64,000 nt of DNA from Lampris incognitus. Lineage: Eukaryota; Chordata; Actinopteri; Lampriformes; Lampridae. The notes below the pieces were generated by a model. It made no database searches and had not been told where the DNA came from. It saw nothing but the letters and a program-made list of their open reading frames with translations. This document shows positions 61,028 to 64,000 of the stretch, piece after piece. Position numbers and translations under genes: made by a program. Position 1 is the stretch's first letter. Each line of letters begins with the position of its first letter. Location: positions 57,378,046 to 57,442,045 of the forward strand of contig NC_079219.1 in assembly GCF_029633865.1 (NCBI RefSeq), written 5' to 3'.

Positions 61028-63930
61028 TCAGCTGTCGTTGCCAAGTAACTGTTTTATGCGTAAGCTTAGACCTCGGTTGCGTCCAGCAGCCTTGTAGAGC
61101 TTCATAATACCAATGGAACAGTCATCTTCTTTGTCCAGTTCTAGGCTCTCTGCAAGTGCTTTTCTTATATATAGGTTGGGATGGAATGGTGCAGACAGTT
61201 CATGGAATAAGAGTGAGACTTGACTGAATGTCCCAAGCATTGACATATCTTGCTTGAGAGAAAATTCAATAATTCTTGATAAGATCTCTGAAGGTAGGTA
61301 TTGAACTCCAGGCTCATTGCCAGCATCATCAACCATGTCAAGCAAAGGGTTAGCTATAGACTGAACATCAGCATTAGGTAGAAACCCAGGTTCAGGCTGA
61401 GACAGAAAGCCAGGTTCATCATCAGGCAGGGCAGGTTTGACAACAGGCATAGAAGCAGGTTCGGCATCAGACTGTTACGGGACACTCAGGAAGGACTCAG
61501 GCGCAGACACAAAACTTGCTTCCAACGGACTTCGGAGTTTATTACAGGGGGCCAGCTAAGGCGAAAACACACAGTGGAAGGAATTGGGCTGGGCTTCCTT
61601 GGGCTGGGGAAACAGGACCCAGGGGCAGAGACCGTGGGTGGTGGAGAGAGCTGGGCAGAGCAGCGATCTGGAGCAGGTCACAATCTGGAGAACAGGGACC
61701 GGAGGCAGAGCAGGATGACTGCAGTGAAAAGCAGGATGTTAGTCAAACAGCGGGTTCAAAAATACTGACAAAAAACAGACTTAGTGAGCAAGGGCTGGAT
61801 GCAGTACACTGACAGATCAGAGGCTACGATCTGGCAGGATGGAAGTGGCAGTGCTGGTCTTTTATAGCAGGTTGGTTTGATTAAAGAATGGGTTGCAGCT
61901 GGTGAGGCTCTGCTCACCTGTCTCCTCTCACACACAAACACAGAAAGACTGACACTCGGGGAGTGACTCAGGTTAAGCAGCCTTTGAGGTGGAGGCTGTG
62001 GAAGGCTGTGGAAGGAGGGACAGATGTAACACAGACAAAGCACCAAGTTCAGTGTCAGACAAGAGGGGCAGGTTGGGACACTATGCATCTCTGCCTCCTG
62101 AATGGCCTGAATGTAAGCGGGAATAGGTCCATCAAAACTTATATAATGTTCCCCCTGTCCCTCAGCGAAATGTCCAAGAACCAAAAGAGGCAGGCTTTCA
62201 CAGTAATCACCAGATGGTGATATTACAGAGGTGGCATCCAAACCAAGAGTCGACACAATAAGGAACTGAACATTAAATATCTAGGATGCTCTCTGAAGAG
62301 TTAGGTGGTCACCGTATGTGCCATGTTGTGCCATCCTCTGTAAATATCCCCCCCCATGTCTCCACAACATACTCCAAAAGGGGTGTCCCATCCACTCCAT
62401 ATGGATTAAATATTAGGTTGGCCACTATTTCTTTACGCAATGTTTCTGCAGAACGGAAAATTCCAATGGAGGCCAATTGATCAGAAATAACAGCAAATTG
62501 GTATTTGCCATTAGGGATCGGGTCAAAGCGAATGTTCAGGTTTGATGATTCAAACTCCTCCAATCTGTCCTGATGCGAGTAAGGTATTCGCAGTCCATTT
62601 GTTGAACTGATTTGGGCTGAGACTTTGAGCGCTGCCTTTCTTCTAGTCTTGTCATACTGGTCACATCAGAAACTGAGAACCACTTTTGTGTTGGAGTGGG
62701 GCTATTTGGCATTTGAAACTCAACCTTGTATTTGTGCAACTTAACTACACAACAGCACCACCCTTGACCCTGACCAACACATTATCATGTAGCCTATACA
62801 TAGAGACTTTAAAATTCCCAGATTGAGTCTGTCGGCGTATGCAGCGTTGTGTTGCTTTTTGTGCCCTTTTCCCAATCCTATTTCGTTCATCCTCAAACAA
62901 AAGCCTCTGCTTTTGGGTGGGCAGTGTTTTTTTGCCTGGTGGACAGTGTTCTTCAAGATCTTCTTGGGTAGAAGTTAAGCGATTGGATAATGCATGACTT
63001 TGTCCTCCATAATAAATCCGAAAAGGAGACATCCAATTCAAAACTTCCTTTGGGTCTTCATTCATTATCTTTGTGTAAATTGGCAAATGCTTAACCCAGT
63101 TCACTCCTTCTTGATCTCGGACTAAGTCATACATTATTTTTTTCCTTAGGTACACGGTGGCTTCTCTCCACTTTACCCTGGCTCTGGGAATGGTATGGAG
63201 AGCTCTGAATTATTTTTAATTGTAAGGACTCCATAAGTTTCTTTTACAGCACCTTTGCACTCCTTCCCTTGGTCATGCTGTATGACTTTTGGTGGACCAT
63301 GCTCATTGTAAATGTCTTCAAGGTGTCTAGCAATCTCCGCACTGTGTTTACCTTTCAGTGGTCTTGCCATACATATCTACTAAACACATCTATTACAGTC
63401 AGGATGTACCTATATGTGACTTGGCCATACTTGACCCTCCCTTTACCCATGTCTGGTCTACCTGGTGTCGATCTTGAACTGCTTTCGGCCGTGATAGATT
63501 CTGGTATGGGTTTGTTCCGGAATGTTTCCTTGTGAAGCTGGTAACATCTTGATCTGTATTGTGGAGCTGGTAACATCTTGATCTGTCCAAGGTGTCTTTC
63601 ACACTTGCTCGGCTGATTCCCAAGTACTGTTCCCTAAGGTATATGTTTAATTTTCTTACACCAGAGCCTTTTGTTTCATCAAGAGCCTTATTTACAACTG
63701 CAGAGATAGTTGACTTTCTGGGTACCAATTTTCCATCGAATGTAATTGACTGACCATCCTCACTGAGGGCGTAATGCTGCCTATTCTGCCACAGTTGAAT
63801 AAGTGCAGAGCACTGGGTCCTGGATCTCTCTGCTACAGAAACATTAAATTCCCCCTTCAGTGCCTTGAGTATGACATCGTATGTCTCATCAGACATTTGT
63901 CTGTGTCCATGTCCTCTGCATTCCAAAATG
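61028..63930 (-). pseudogene. Ginger/KRBA2-like integrase, OTU and F-box-like element (broken)
   Basis: Reading the minus strand: an N-terminal region (63926-63590), then a DDE integrase core with YILTVIDVFSRYVW and HGPPKVIQHDQGKE (63480-63250). A stretch encoding GKVERSHR, with the third acidic residue, is in a shifted frame (about 63185-63160). Next are LRKKIMYDLVRD and WMSPFRIYYGGQS (63145-62985), an OTU protease fold (62563-62309 and 62256-62100; QFAVISDQLASIGIFRSAET, LGHFAEGQGEHYIS) and an F-box-like end (61310-61040; YLPSEILSRIIEFSL, MLGTFSQVSLLFHELS). Such proteins in fish are often annotated KRAB-A domain-containing 2-like; Ginger-type integrases and OTU domains have been reported together. 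At least two frameshifts, a lost OTU cysteine and a solo LTR show that it is inactive. Confidence 0.65.
61474..62031 (-). mobile_element. Solo LTR, 558 bp, with 5-bp duplication
   Basis: It begins TGTTACGGGA and ends GATGTAACA, so the ends are inverted TGTTAC. The flanks CAGAC at 61469-61473 and 62032-62036 are identical. On the minus strand a TATA-like CTATAAAAGACC lies near 61869-61858 and AATAAA near 61545-61538, in the order expected for an LTR. It sits between the OTU and F-box-like parts of the Ginger-type element. Confidence 0.88.
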
Positions 63931-64000
63931 ATGCAGGAGAGGATAAAGATTGTTTGTAAAATACCTGCAATGGTATTAAAGACAAAGTTATTCCCTTTTT

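Overview
This is nuclear DNA from a ray-finned (teleost) fish. Coding sequence is sparse and split by GT-AG introns, and most of the window is dispersed repeats of kinds typical of teleosts: tRNA-headed SINEs, L2-like and RTE-like LINEs, Penelope-like elements, hAT-type MITEs, a Ty3/gypsy remnant and a Ginger-type integrase element. There is no operon structure and no CRISPR array, rRNA gene or intact tRNA gene. I cannot name the species.

The one clearly functional gene is adar, the ADAR1-type adenosine deaminase acting on dsRNA, on the + strand. Fourteen coding exons between 28609 and 46280 join in a single frame (4365 nt, 1454 codons plus stop). They encode a CRM1-type export signal, two Z-DNA/Z-RNA-binding domains, three dsRNA-binding domains and a complete deaminase domain. 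Upstream there are two CpG-rich promoter candidates. One, near 18.7 kb, has NRF1 and YY1 motifs. The other, near 20.2 kb, has a perfect interferon-stimulated response element and a consensus splice donor 420 bp further on. This recalls the constitutive plus interferon-inducible arrangement of mammalian ADAR1. A conserved internal ATG in a strong Kozak context sits where the human p110 isoform starts.

Region by region: 1-9.4 kb holds repeats, including a decayed L2-like LINE and a fragment of a multicopy gene on the - strand. 9.4-14 kb has two hAT-type elements and a decayed SAM-domain (SAMD3-like) gene. 14-18.6 kb is LINE and Penelope debris. 18.7-20.6 kb is the promoter region. 20.8-28.4 kb would be adar intron 1, with an RTE LINE, a SINE and DNA transposons. 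28.6-46.3 kb is adar, with repeat-filled introns. 46.3-52.5 kb contains an inverted Penelope pair with a hammerhead-ribozyme core and a MITE carrying four CRE motifs. 52.9-55.3 kb is a 35-bp minisatellite. 57.9-60.4 kb is a SINE plus a Ty3/gypsy pseudogene. 60.9-64 kb is a Ginger/KRBA2-like integrase, OTU and F-box-like element interrupted by a solo LTR.

The most interesting theme is that the transcript of this dsRNA-editing enzyme should itself contain long inverted repeats: a SINE pair in introns 3 and 12, a Penelope head-to-head pair within intron 12, and RTE LINE pieces in opposite orientation. It is therefore a plausible substrate for its own product. That is inference from the sequence and was not tested here.
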